A stretch of DNA of 64,000 nt from Symsagittifera roscoffensis (lineage: Eukaryota > Xenacoelomorpha > Acoela > Convolutidae). Position numbers and translations under genes: made by a program. Location: NCBI RefSeq assembly GCF_963678635.1, contig NC_087066.1:47215129-47279128 (forward strand), written 5' to 3'. The notes under the pieces were generated by a model that saw nothing but the letters and a program-made list of their open reading frames with translations, made no database searches and was not told the origin of the DNA. Shown piece after piece: positions 16,900 to 28,779 of the stretch. Each line of letters opens with the position of its first letter. Positions within the stretch are counted from its first letter, which is position 1.

Positions 16900-17950
16900 G
16901 TTTAATTTTTTCGCCTTAATACTGCGAGCGCTTTACTTGGTGTCCTACAGTTTAAAAACATCCAAACTAACACCTTGCTTTTTCTTTTTCAATCACTTCA
17001 CTACTCTTCATTTTGAATCATTTCACTACTCCAAACTAACACCTTGCTTTTTCGTTTTCAATCATTTCACCACTCTTCCCCACAATTTAACTCATATTTC
17101 ATAAAATAAAATCAAAATTAAATGTATAAACACCTTATCTTACCTCATAGCTTAGAACTTAACCTCAAAATTAGTCCTCCGAAAAACGAACGCACGAGCC
17201 AAATTTAAAAGCCGCTTGAGCTCAGTTGAATACGCTAATATGAGCCTTACTAAATTAGTAAAAAATCAAATGGACAGATTCGTAATTGATTTTTACCTAA
17301 AAACGAGCATTTTTTATAAACTGTCGGGGTACAAACTTATGTAACACTTATTTAATATTCAATTCAAGTTAGTTTGTCTGGTAACGCAACTGCTTGTTGA
17401 TACGCCTTTCTTCATTTGTGAAATCAAAAAAATCTTCGATTAATTACATGAGACAAAAATTGATATCAGAGAAAAGTAAATGATTTAATCACCAATTAGC
17501 GTTGCTCACGAAATTTTTGCTTTCCCTCGCATTTGAGCAGAAAAAAATCAATAAATCCTAAATGTGATTGTAACAAAAACTCAGTAACTGTTAACATTTG
17601 CGACAGAAACTGTTCAGAACCCGCAGAAAACAAAAAAAAGCAAAAAACCATATCTCTACCTTAGCTCTACTTAGGTTAAAAAAATTTGCCAAACCATGAA
17701 ATTGTGTTCCGCTCTCCCTTTAGAACCAACGGATTTCCGCCAAAAATATTTCCTAGGACAACAAATGCAGTAAAAAAAAGGCCTTTTGGCATTTGAGCGG
17801 TACTTAACCGAGTTTGTTAACGTAGTGCGCAGCTCAGAAAACAGCTTCCGTACAATAACTATTTTTAAGAGCTGAGTGGCCATAATTTCTACAAAAAAGA
17901 AAAACAACGCTCTTAAAATTGAAATAGTTATGAAAGTTATATCTGCTGAC
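16900..17950 (+). repeat. Old diverged relative of the 1.53-kb repeat
   Basis: Several blocks match 19540-20400 in order: a GGTGTCCTAYAGTT block near 16940, a TTGCCAAACC block near 17685, and a stretch of alternating weak similarity to about 17890. Inside it, 16962 and 17031 start a separate 69-bp tandem duplication (CCAAACTAACACCTTGC). Frames across it are broken, so it is not a gene. Confidence 0.4.
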
Positions 17951-19089
17951 AAAAAAAATAATTTGTAAAGTTTTTCTTAGTTTGTGTTAAGCCAACGTAA
18001 TTTTTTTTTCTTTTTTGGTTGATTTGTTCAAGTTTTAAGACCAAATAATAATCCCACTTAAAATTAAGTCCACTTTTTTGAAAAGACTTCCCATGGGACT
18101 TCTGGAGAGGATACTAAACGCAATTCCTCGGCAGTTGCACTAGTGTTTATTCCCAGGACAATCGTCCTTTTGTGGAGATGCTTAATTTGCGCTGTCAAAC
18201 CCTTTAGTTTTGTAGTTTCTGTGCTAAAACCTCAAAAACAACTAAACAGCGATAGAACTATAAAGCAAACCGCGAGCATGTTTCTAGGGCTGAATAATTT
18301 TCATCCTTTTAACTTTGATAAACCTTTTTAAGTTTTTTGTTCCGTCTCGATTTGTCTGGAAAAATGCGCTATTTACAGTCTAAGATTGTATTACTTATCA
18401 AGGGGCCTTTGAAGTTCATTGCAAGATTTCTACTTTCTAAGTGGTAAAAAATTAACAGTCCAAATTATTGGAAAAATTAATTTTGTTCATAACTTGCGCT
18501 GATTAACAAGCGCAAAATTGTCTGGCTCTAAGTGTTAAGAACCTTTCTTGATTTATTCTTTGATTTTTACCGAAGTAAACCTTGAAGCAATTTTTCTCTA
18601 ATTTCAAAAACGGCTGAAATTTTAATGATATTGTTTTGCCAAACTGTCTCGTGTTAATTTTTTTAGAGCTTAAACGATGGAAATTTTTTAAGTAAACACC
18701 AAACTAGAGTTCAAAAAACATACAACGTTTTTGTTTGCAGATCTAAAGTTTCTTAAAGGACAAAAAACCCACCAGACAAGAAGGTATACTGGTACAATCT
18801 CTAGTAATCCGCTTGTCCATTAATGTCATAGAAGAATCAAAAAGAAATGAAAAGCCTTTCTCTTGTTTTTGAACTTTATCCACCATTTTTTTAATCTGTT
18901 TGAACAAACTGCTTGCCTCGGTTCAGACTGGATTGATTAACTTGTTGCATATGCGTTCAGAGGCTGAAAACAATTTTGCGTTAGTTTTTTCAATTTTTTT
19001 TTCAGTAATCAATTTGTTTCGCGAAAATTGACATAACGAATGAGTTTATTTAGTTTTGACTCCTCATTATCAAAACTTTAAACTGTTAT
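17951..19089. other. Gene-free stretch
   Basis: AT-rich sequence without a supported gene, RNA or repeat terminus. Confidence 0.5.
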
Positions 19090-20621
19090 CTAAAAACTCG
19101 TCAAAAGGTAATAGATAAAAATTTCAAAAACTGTCTGAAAATAAAACAGTCTCGCTCAGCAATTTTGTCAGTTTTTTCGAGCTTTAGATCAATAGAACTG
19201 TCAGCTTCGAACTCTAATTTGACAATTAGCTGATTTCTCTACAAGCTGCTCTTCAAATTATTTTGATTATTGTTGGAAAACGTTTACTGACCAGCTGCTT
19301 TACGAATGACTAAATTTACATTTTTTTTCATAGTTTTCATAAATTTGGGCTGTCGAGTGGGAAAAAATAAGCAATTATGATTAGGAGAAAATTAAACAAA
19401 TTTTTTTACAAACTTTTTATCATCAATTTAGCATTTTGCAGCGCCAATCCGTCATGCCAGCTGGAGTCAAAAATCCAACAATAACTATCCAATTATAATT
19501 CAATTTTTAAATTAAATATAAAGTTAGTACTCTAGGGCCTTTAATTGGTGTCCTATAGTTGAATAACAGCCAACTTAATACCGTTAACTGTTTTACCTAT
19601 CTATTTAATAAATCAACATTTTGAAACCCTACAGATTATTTTTTCAAAACAAAATTTGACAACAGAGTTAATATTGCATAAAAAAATACGCTTACCTCTT
19701 AATTTGGAAGTTCACCTCAAACAATTTTTTGCAGTTAACAGTTGTACCACAATAAAACGTTTTTATATCAATTATACACGCTAGAGTGAGGTTTGCTAAA
19801 ATACTACAACCTCTTATTGAAGACAATCTTAATTTAATTGCTTTAAGATATTTCCCAAGACCAACATTAATACAAAAATTAATCAATTCAATTAACCTAT
19901 TTTTCAGTTATTCCAAAAAAAAACTTCTCGCAAATATCGGGAGATTTTTCATCTTTAACCAAAAAAAGACCAAACTTACAAAAAGGTAATAACTTAATCA
20001 CGGCTTTGCGATGCTCATGAAGCTTTTGTTTTTCCTTGCCTTCAAATAAAAAACAAACGATCGGCATTTCTTGTGATATGATCTGAACAAGAAAAAAAAC
20101 AGAATGTATGCCACACAAAATGTTGAAGAAAAAATATTGACAAACCGTATCTGTACTTTGGCTCTGCCTATATGAACAGTATGTTGCCAAACCGTGGAGT
20201 TATTTCTCCAACCCGAAGTGGTTTCCTAATTTTTCTTTCAAACCCAAATATCGGCCTATAGTAGGCTTCCTGAGACAAAAAATGCTGTCAAAAAAACTTT
20301 TTTATTATTTCAGTAATGCTTACACGAAACTGTAAATGTAGTGAGCAGCTTAAAAAGTCTGTTTCGTACAAAACTAGAATTTTTGGAAGCTTAATGCGGC
20401 CTAATGCGAAAAAGGCTCTGGGTTTGGAGTACCTCACTAGCCGGAAAAGGCAATGCTGTTTGTTGGTTATATTAGTCGCGCCATATAAATGACCGTGAGA
20501 AGTCCTTAGCGGTAGTAGTCTAAACTAGTGATATTTGTGTAATTTGACTTAAATTTTCCGGACCAAATTACCTGATCACGTTCGAAGTGTTTTTTCAATC
20601 CAAAAAAATTTGTTTGTTGTG
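19090..20621 (+). repeat. 1.53-kb tandem duplication, unit 1
   Basis: This unit is nearly identical to 20635-22165. I count about seven differences, including one single-base indel in an A-run. The two units are separated by 13 bp made of the repeated motif GCGCTAAAAAT. Short open frames occur identically in both copies and resemble nothing I know. Diverged relatives at 16.9 and 27.6 kb show that it belongs to an older dispersed family, type unknown. Confidence 0.9.
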
Positions 20622-20634
20622 CGCTAAAAATGCG

Positions 20635-22165
20635 CTAAAAACTCGTCAAAAGGTAATAGATAAAAATTTCAAAAACTGTCTGAAAATAAAACAGTCTCGC
20701 TCAGCAATTTTGTCAGTTTTTTCGAGCTTTAGATCAATAGATCTGTCAGCTTCGAACTCTAATTTGACAATTAGCTGATTTCTCTACAAGCTGCTCTTCA
20801 AATTATTTTGATTATTGTTGGAAAACGTTTACTGACCAGCTGCTTTACGAATGACTAAATTTACATTTTTTTTCATAGTTTTCATAAATTTGGGCTGTCG
20901 AGTGGGAAAAAATAAGCAATTATGATTAGGAGAAAATTAAACAAATTTTTTTACAAACTTTTTATCATCAATTTAGCATTTTGCAGCGCCAATCCGTCAT
21001 GCCAGCTGGAGTCAAAAATCCAACAATAACTAGCCAATTATAATTCAATTTTTAAATTAAATATAAAGTTAGTACTCTAGGGCCTTTAATTGGTGTCCTA
21101 TAGTTGAATAACAGCCAACTTAATACCGTTAACTGTTTTACCTATCTATTTAATAAATCAACATTTTGAAACCCTACAGATTATTTTTTCAAAACAAAAT
21201 TTGACAACAGAGTTAATATTGCATAAAAAAATACGCTTACCTCTTAATTTGGAAGTTCACCTCAAACAATTTTTTGCAGTTAACAGTTGTACCACAATAA
21301 AACGTTTTTATATCAATTATACACGCTAGAGTGAGGTTTGCTAAAATACTACAACCTCTTATTGAAGACAATCTTAATTTAATTGCTTTAAGATATTTCC
21401 CAAGACCAACATTAATACAAAAATTAATCAATTCAATTAACCTATTTTTCAGTTATTCCAAAAAAAAACTTCTCGCAAATATCGGGAGATTTTTCATCTT
21501 TAACCAAAAAAGACCAAACTTACAAAAAGGTAATAACTTAATCACGGCTTTGCGATGCTCATGAAGCTTTTGTTTTTCCTTGCCTTCAAATAAAAAACAA
21601 ACGATCGGCATTTCTTGTGATATGATCTGAACAAGAAAAAAAACAGAATGTATGCCACACAAAATGTTGAAGAAAAAATATTGACAAACCGTATCTGTAC
21701 TTTGGCTCTGCCTATATGAACAGTATGTTGCCAAACCGTGGAGTTATTTCTCCAACCCGAAGTGGTTTCCTAATTTTTCTTTCAAACCCAAATATCGGCC
21801 TATAGTAGGCTTCCTGAGACAAAAAATGCTGTCAAAAAAACTTTTTTATTATTTCAGTAATGCTTACACGAAACTGTAAATGTAGTGAGCAGCTTAAAAA
21901 GTCTGTTTCGTACAAAACTAGAAGTTTTGGAAGCTTAATGCGGCCTAATGCGAAAGTGGCTCTGGGTTTGGAGTACCTCACTAGCCGGAAAAGGCAATGC
22001 TGTTTGTTGGTTATATTAGTCGCGCCATATAAATGACCGTGAGAAGTCCTTAGCGGTAGTAGTCTAAACTAGTGATATTTGTGTAATTTGACTTAAATTT
22101 TCCGGACCAAATTACCTGATCACGTTCGAAGTGTTTTTTCAATCCAAAAATATTTGTTTGTTGTG
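20635..22165 (+). repeat. 1.53-kb tandem duplication, unit 2
   Basis: Second copy of the segment above, ending at the shared block TTTGTTTGTTGTG. The very low divergence means a recent duplication, or an assembly or haplotype artefact. Confidence 0.9.
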
Positions 22166-22319
22166 GACCTATACTGTGAATGAGTCATTTAATTTGCATG
22201 TTTTTTGTTCCTTTTTTCAATCTTGAAACGAATTTTGATTTGATTACTGGGTCCAGTTATTTTATCTGAAAAGCACGATACTAAGAGCCATGGTATTTTA
22301 TAATCAGTGAGTTCCTGTA

Positions 22320-24650
22320 GTTAGGATAAGCTTCATAAATCCTTCACAAACGAAAAAATACCACTCGAAGTCAATGATTTCTGGGAACGGCTGACCCAGG
22401 AGAATCCAGTAAAATGGGAGAAAAGGAAACAGCAACTTACACCAGTAATCATCAACAAAATTAATGTTGATGTGGAAGATCTTCTACAGGAAAAACGGAC
22501 AGAGTTAGCATTCCCAGACAAACAGATTGAAGAACCGGAACAAACCCATCCGACCCAGCAGTCCGTTCGGTAAGGGGAAGTGAGATATAACACGCTACTC
22601 AGCTTGTGGGAAATCGAGTGCCAAAGGATACGGAGGGTTGATTTGAAAACAAGTCCCCCTAGGACATAGTGGAGGGACGGGGTAAATCACATATCTTCGT
22701 TTCAAAGGGAGAAGAGGGTAGGAGAAAGCTGCAGAGAAAAAAGTGAAATTACAGAATTGCAAGTGTCAACCACAAGATTATGAGAAAAGCTGAAAGACAC
22801 CTTCAAATTCATCAAAATATGACGTTTGGTAAATTTACCTTGCTATTCGGAAAAAAATAACGCAATGAACCGTGCGAAACATTTCACATGACACTTCGAG
22901 ATAGTGCGCAAATATGCAACTTAAGTAAATCTGAGGATAGATGGCTACTAGATATCTGTACGTTAAACTTAGCGACTAATGCAAACTTTAGAAACAATTA
23001 CCGATGGAAACCTTGGATCTAATACAACGCCTGAGTTGGCGGAAACACTACAGGGAAAAATTTTAGAAATTACAAGATGCGAACTGACGCATTTCAAGGA
23101 AATCGCCTTAAGAAGAATGCGAATCTTTGTACATAGATAACAAACGATACCAGAACAGACCGATGCAATCGGTCAGGAGATCTTCACCGCAAAGCCTAGG
23201 CACAAACTTAGTGAATCCATTCGAGGGCGTGGACTACAAGGGTCTAGTAATCATAAGGCGTCTTTTTCGGCAGCCATTGTGGTGGAGGAAATTTGCTCGG
23301 ATGTGCCAATCTAAAACAAATTTCGTCAAGAAACGCTCGTTTCAGAGAGGAAACAATAGTCGTGTTAACTGATAAATACCAAACATCTCGGATCGGGAAT
23401 TAGAGTTCATGTTTATTGCGGATAAGGATAGCCTTCAAATGGATAGCCGAGAAGGTCGTGGAGACTTGCAATAAGTATTTCTGAAAGCCGGATCAAAACC
23501 CAGTTGCAATCACGTGTCAGGTTCTACAATCACGGGTCGATCCAAAGGTATCGGAGGTAGTGACCGATCTACAATCAGCTGGCTTGCGTGTTGAGGAGGC
23601 GTACATCCAGAAAACAGAAAAGGATTTGAAATTGATTCCCGAACGAGGCTATCTGAAGAAACTAGGGTTACGGGTGACACAGAAATAGCATAAAAGTAAA
23701 GAATCGAAACAGGGTAAGATTATAGAACTTTTTTTGGAAGAGTGCGAACTGAAAAAAAAAATGACAATTGAGTTCAAAAGTTTATTCACTCGAGTGGGAT
23801 TAGCAAGTAACTTCCCATTACATTCAATAAAACATCGAAATTTTACAGACACACACCAAAAGGGCAGAAGCACTCAATTCAATTTACAAGAAAAACTGAA
23901 GAGAAAATTGGTCCAATTTTGGGAATTTGCATAAAGGAAAAAAATTGATTTGTTATCCTAAGAACAAATTCGTATCGCCTCTTGTGAATTCATTGAAACG
24001 AGATCAATCCATTCAACTGAAATTATATCTACAGTTCTAAATAAAAAGATTCTCAAAACTAACTAGCATATGCCGAACATTGACACTGCCCAAGTGATCA
24101 CTCTGTTGGATATGGATTTTGTGTGGTTCTCGAAATTGCACCTGAAAGAGGTTCACGCATATTTTAGTTACCGTTGGGTCCAAATGTCAAATTCACAGCA
24201 ACATCAATAATGTGGGGAAACATCAATCTGTGGTCTGACCGACATGCCGGCTATTTTACATCAGGCGTTCAACAAAACCCTTTCAGGGCAATAGTTTATT
24301 TATTGAATTTTGGACATTATTCTTATAACTACAAGAAGAGAACGAACGGGCCAGGTTTTGTGAACCAAATCCTGTATCAGAAGGTTATAATTGGAATTTT
24401 TTGTGTTGCTACAGCTACTTGCAGTTGATGAAAGAACCCAAAGAATGGTTGGGATTTAACTTTGGTCTAGAAGAATCTAAGACGTTGAACAGCACAAATG
24501 ACGCGATTGCAAACTTAGCGCTTCATGAGAACGATCAAACGTTTTGTAAACTTTTGATAAATTTGGCAAATGACACTATAACACTCCTTTTTTGCCAAAG
24601 AGGGACAATAAAACTCACTAGATGGATCAGCAAACAAAGTGTTTCAGTTT
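22320..24650 (+). mobile_element. Decayed Ty3/Gypsy-like pol remnant
   Basis: Several + strand frames, broken by stops and frameshifts, carry ordered reverse-transcriptase motifs. SPLVNSLKRD lies at about 23978-24007, MPNID near 24070, FSKLHLKE at 24127-24150 (the catalytic Asp of the usual LDL motif is replaced by His), and GLTDMPAILHQAF at 24232-24270. This order is that of LTR-type reverse transcriptases of the Ty3/Gypsy kind; a DIRS-like origin is the alternative. Earlier frames at 22333-22570 and 23540-23690 look coding but I cannot assign them. I found no LTRs. The element is inactive. Confidence 0.5.
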
Positions 24651-25499
24651 AATGTAAGCCAAAGTCAATCAAACCGTATCGTTGAACTATCTGGACCAAA
24701 TCAAGAAAACACGGATCCTGTGCGTCTCGTCACATGACGGGTTATTGAGCATCTTTAAAAAAATCCAATTCCGGTTGGAATTTGATTTCTTAAGCGTCAC
24801 ATTATTTAAAACATGTAACATTCGATTTATTGAAAATTAAAGTCAGTCATACCGTATTGCAAAGAATTTTGACCAAAACAGGTGAATACGGATTCAACCC
24901 ACCGCTCAATAAATCAAACAAAAACTAAAACAATTTCTAGAGTGAAAAAATATGCTAAAATTTTAATAAAATTGGTTTCGAAATTTTTCTATGACTACTA
25001 GACCACCCAGAAACGATCTCCAAATGTTTAATGAAAAATTAGTTCAAAGTAGTAAAGCTCGTGCCACGTCAAAAACGGGATTGACTAGAATTCATAAATC
25101 AAAAAGAAGAAGATGACTAGTTCTTCAAAAAATCGCTCGATACCCGGACAATGAGCATCAGCCCTCGAAAGTTATCATTGATGCAAAAAAATCAACAAAA
25201 ACTCCAAATAAACTATCTCTTTGATTTTTAATACAATTAGATTTCAAAAAAGTGAGACACCACAATTATTAAAAAAAAAACTTCAGGTCCGTGTGATTAA
25301 CCAGCCTGGGCACTTGAGTATAGAGCATATAGCATATCACAACCCTTATTTTCCTCTTCAAAGAGTATTTTGAGTTCAAAAAATATCCTGTCAAGTTCAA
25401 AGATGTTCTTTCTACACTTCTATATGAAACAGAAGCCCCAAAAAATCAGAAAATTGAAAATCAATTTAATTCACGTGGGCTATGAAATAGTTTTAAAAA

Positions 25500-26120
25500 A
25501 CTTTCAAGTAATTAAATGAATGATTACCTCCTGAATGATGATTGTATAGTCAAAGCACAATTTAGTTTCCGAGTATCTTACTACATCATAGCTATACTAT
25601 TTCACTCTACTGAAACGTTTCGAAAATCAAATGCTAAAATAAAAACTGCTGCTTCCTCCTTTTTTGCTCTTTCAAAAGCAATTGAGCACAATTTTCGCAA
25701 AATTAAGCTGGAAAAAATATTCAAAAGGTTCAATTGAACTGCGTGGAAATTTCGTGAGCAATAGAAAGCAAACAGCAAAAGTTGATAATATTGCGTCAGG
25801 TTGGATTATTCTGTTTCAAGACCTTCCGCAAGGTACAGTGTTTGGACTACATATTTTCAACTTATACATTATTGATCTGAACTAGCATTACCAAAAAATT
25901 GCAGAGTCTTTTAATTCGCTGCTGATACTATGATTTCTGTTTAAAAAACTCAGAAATAGCTATCAATCATTTTGAAACATAGTTGGAAAGTTTTGTTGAG
26001 AAATTTCATAAAACACTCATTAAAACTTAAAAAGAAAAAACTTCATTAAATTTAGCAAAACAGTTAAAAAGAAAAAAGATATTATAAATCTTATTCGAAT
26101 CAAAAATATATAAGTGATGA
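25500..26120 (+). mobile_element. LINE reverse-transcriptase fragment, decayed
   Basis: The RT order across two to three + frames is the following. A segment from 25516 contains KAQFSFR, where QFGFR is usual. Next come ALSKAIEHN, FVSNRKQ, and DLPQGTVFG with IFNLYIIDL at about 25828-25885. A catalytic-box relic FAADTMISV lies near 25913, where F/YADD is expected, so one catalytic Asp is lost. This is the core of a CR1/Jockey-type non-LTR retrotransposon without visible endonuclease. Frameshifts and the missing Asp make it dead. Confidence 0.75.
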
Positions 26121-27574
26121 AAATTCAATTGCCAAATATCGTGGTTATCGTGGTCAAATAGATAATTGTCATCGACCAAATTTGAATTTCTCAACATGAA
26201 TTCAAAAGTATACTGAGACAGTATGCATGTCGCTTTAAGACTCTACAACTCATCTAAAAACTGTTACCATTAAACACCAGAATGCTACTAATGAATGTCC
26301 TAGTCATGACCCAGGAATAACAAACAATTTAGATGAAACAGAAGCAGCCTGTGGAAGGGTTGGATGGAATAGTTTCAAATTTGTTTGACAATAAACAACA
26401 AAATTTTCAATCTTTTCAATGTTAGATATCAGATGATAATTTTATTTTAGTTTTTCATAGCAATATACGTACACTTCCTTTTAGTAATTGTTTTTAATGA
26501 ATAGAGTGTTTCTTTTTTTCAAAAAACTTGTGATAAAAATACTCAACCGACGGGTTAGAATAGCTACTTTTTTATTATCTTTTTTGAAAAAGTAGTAATA
26601 GATCATGTAGCCTTGGTATAATTAAATTACATTGGTCAAACAAAACCCATCATCTCGGATTGTCAAGATGCATCGATTGGTTACTTCCATTCTATTTTGA
26701 ATAGGAACATATAACTGCATGCAAAAAAGAAACTGTTGATTAGTTTTACCATATTCCGCTACAAAGTGCCCCTAAGACCTCTAAATATAATGAAGACTTC
26801 ATAATGGCGCAACCTGATTAAATTACAAACGACACAAACAGGAAATTAAGGAAAACATGCTCAAAAGAAATTTTCAGAATACGCTGAACATTCTAAGCAA
26901 ATCGAATACACACATTTGATTGGTCAATCCAATTTGAGCACATCGCAAAATTGATACTGGGGCGTCTTACTCATTTCGTCATTCTTACTCAACAAAAGCT
27001 TCAAATGTTAAAATCTTCAGAGCCTAAAAAATTGGAACACTTTAATTGTACCGCAAACTAAAAATCAAAAAACATATGAAGACAAATTTTTTTCTATTTA
27101 ATATTGCTCATAAAAAGTTAATCAATTGAAGCCACAAATTTTTTTTCTGACCATGGCTTTATTTGAAATTGCGTTTAGCTTCAGTTCTTAGGTGACTTTT
27201 GCTTTGTAAATTGCAAGGAGTGCTTTGTGTTGTAATTTTGCTACTTAAAATTTCTTAGGTGATACTTTAAGCAACTGTTTTGGAAATTAAATCTAGGTAT
27301 TAACTGAAATGAAAAAAAAACTAATAGACAGGAACCTATCATGATACAGCCTCTAATATTCACAAATAATTTAAAAAAAAATTATTTTTTATCCACCAAT
27401 ACGCTAATTAATAGAACAATATGCTTACCTCGGTTCAATTTGGATTCATTAAATTATTGATTACGCTTCATTTCGCAATGCTTACGCCAATTTGGTTTTT
27501 GGTAGTCAATTTACTCCCAAATTCAAACCCCTCATTTTTTCACAAAATGACTACAATTTTTTTTTTTTAGTTTT
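26121..27574. other. Gene-free stretch
   Basis: I see no gene or repeat terminus. The sequence is AT-rich with short frames only. Confidence 0.5.
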
Positions 27575-28315
27575 TATCCCTGACTAACAAAATCTTTAGA
27601 AGACTGTTTGAAAAAATTGTCAAAAGTTGCTAGTTAAAAATGTCAAAAAGCTTTTTGAGAAGAAGGCACCCTAACACAATAAGTCCGTCAGTTTTTTCGT
27701 GAACTAGATCAATAAATCTGTCAGCTTCAAGCTCTAGTATCATGAGTAGCTGCTTTACTACCGGTTGTTCTTGAACTAATTTTAGTTGTGGTTTGGAAAC
27801 GTTTTTTGTTAACTAAGTTTTCTATATTTCCAAATGTTCTATCAAGGAGCGGATCTAGGATTTTCGTGAGAGGGACAAAAAGCATTTTTAGGCACTTTTT
27901 GGTTTATTTTGACAAAAAAAAATCGGCTCTTTTCGGCGCGCGCTTCCCCTCAAAATTAATATATTTTGGCAATTTTAGTATATATATTAGAAAATTTTTG
28001 GGTTAGTCAGCCAAACATGGATATCTTTATTAATCTCAAAATAGTACAAAACAAGGGGCCTTTGGATCGGCAGGGGGTCGAATCCCTGAGAGAGGGCGTC
28101 CGCCCCCCCCCCCTTAATCCGCCCCTGGTTCTATCATAATTCTCATCAATCTGGGCTGTTGAGTGGAAAAATTTTTTACGTTAGGTTCATTGAGACTAGT
28201 AAACAAATTTTAATTTTTTCTTATCAATTTAGCCTTTTTCAGCGCAAATCAGTCATGCCAACAGGTATCAAAGTTCCAACATTACTTGGAAAACAATTTT
28301 TCAGTTTTTGAAAAT
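27575..28315 (+). repeat. Old relative of the 1.53-kb repeat, split by a hAT-like insertion
   Basis: 27680-27840 aligns by eye with 19160-19330 (GTCAGTTTTTTCG, AGATCAATA, CTGTCAGCTTC). 28136-28315 aligns with 19330-19490 (GGGCTGT, GAGTGG, CAGCGC, CCGTCATGCC-like). The alignment is interrupted exactly by the element at 27844-28127, so the repeat was present before that insertion. Confidence 0.6.
27844..28127 (+). mobile_element. hAT-like MITE with exact 8-bp target duplication
   Basis: The left end is AAGGAGCGGATCTAGG (degraded CAGGGGCGG...) and the right end is CCCCCTTAATCCGCCCCTG. GTTCTATC at 27836-27843 is repeated exactly at 28128-28135. An 8-bp duplication with CAG...CTG-type termini is the hAT signature. 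The element has no transposase, only about 284 bp. Confidence 0.85.
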
Positions 28316-28403
28316 TGAATTTTATAGTCCATAACTGCATGTGTTTTGGACTATTTAAAGCACAGGAACTTGATTGATGGAAAATGTTGTGGCTGAAAAA
28401 TGT

Positions 28404-28582
28404 CTTGAAATAATCACAGGTAACGTTGACCCCAAGTTACTTCTCAACGATTAATAAACAACGCGTAGCAAAAATCAGGATCTATTATCACAGAGAACGT
28501 TTTTATCCCGATTTTCGCAACGTGTTGTTTATTAATCCTTGGGAAGTAACTTCGGGTCAACATTACCTGTGATTATTTCAAG
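28404..28582. repeat. Long inverted repeat (about 75-bp arms)
   Basis: The left arm starts CTTGAAATAATCACAGGTAA at 28404. The right arm ends with its near-perfect complement at 28582, with roughly 75-bp arms, few mismatches and a spacer of about 25-30 bp. Transcribed, it would fold into a long hairpin. It lies about 200 bp past the stop of the potassium-channel gene, possibly within its 3' UTR. No target duplication was seen. Confidence 0.8.
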
Positions 28583-28679
28583 GAATTTATGACTCTTAAA
28601 AATTGGAGCTAGTGTTTAATTGAAAAAGTGTTTTAACTAATTGTATGATTTTTGTTAATAAAAATTTCACAAATGTAAA

Positions 28680-28725
28680 GACAGTCGGAACATTCGGGGT
28701 TTTGCTACAGTATCTAGTAGACGAT
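28680..28725 (+). mobile_element. HINE-like 3' terminus fragment
   Basis: GACAGTCGGAACATTCGGGG matches the right terminus of the HINE-like family; the hairpin is degraded. Confidence 0.4.
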
Positions 28726-28779
28726 TTAAAACAATATACAACAATTGTACATGAGTGGAATTAAAATCACTACCATAAT

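Noticed and set aside
19692-21564. Identical small frames in both 1.53-kb units as paralogous genes
   Set aside because: Identity reflects the recent duplication; the diverged relatives at 16.9 and 27.6 kb do not keep the frames open.
28071-28090. GGGTCGAATCCC, like a tRNA B box
   Set aside because: It recurs in the MITE copies and there is no cloverleaf, A box or anticodon arm around it.
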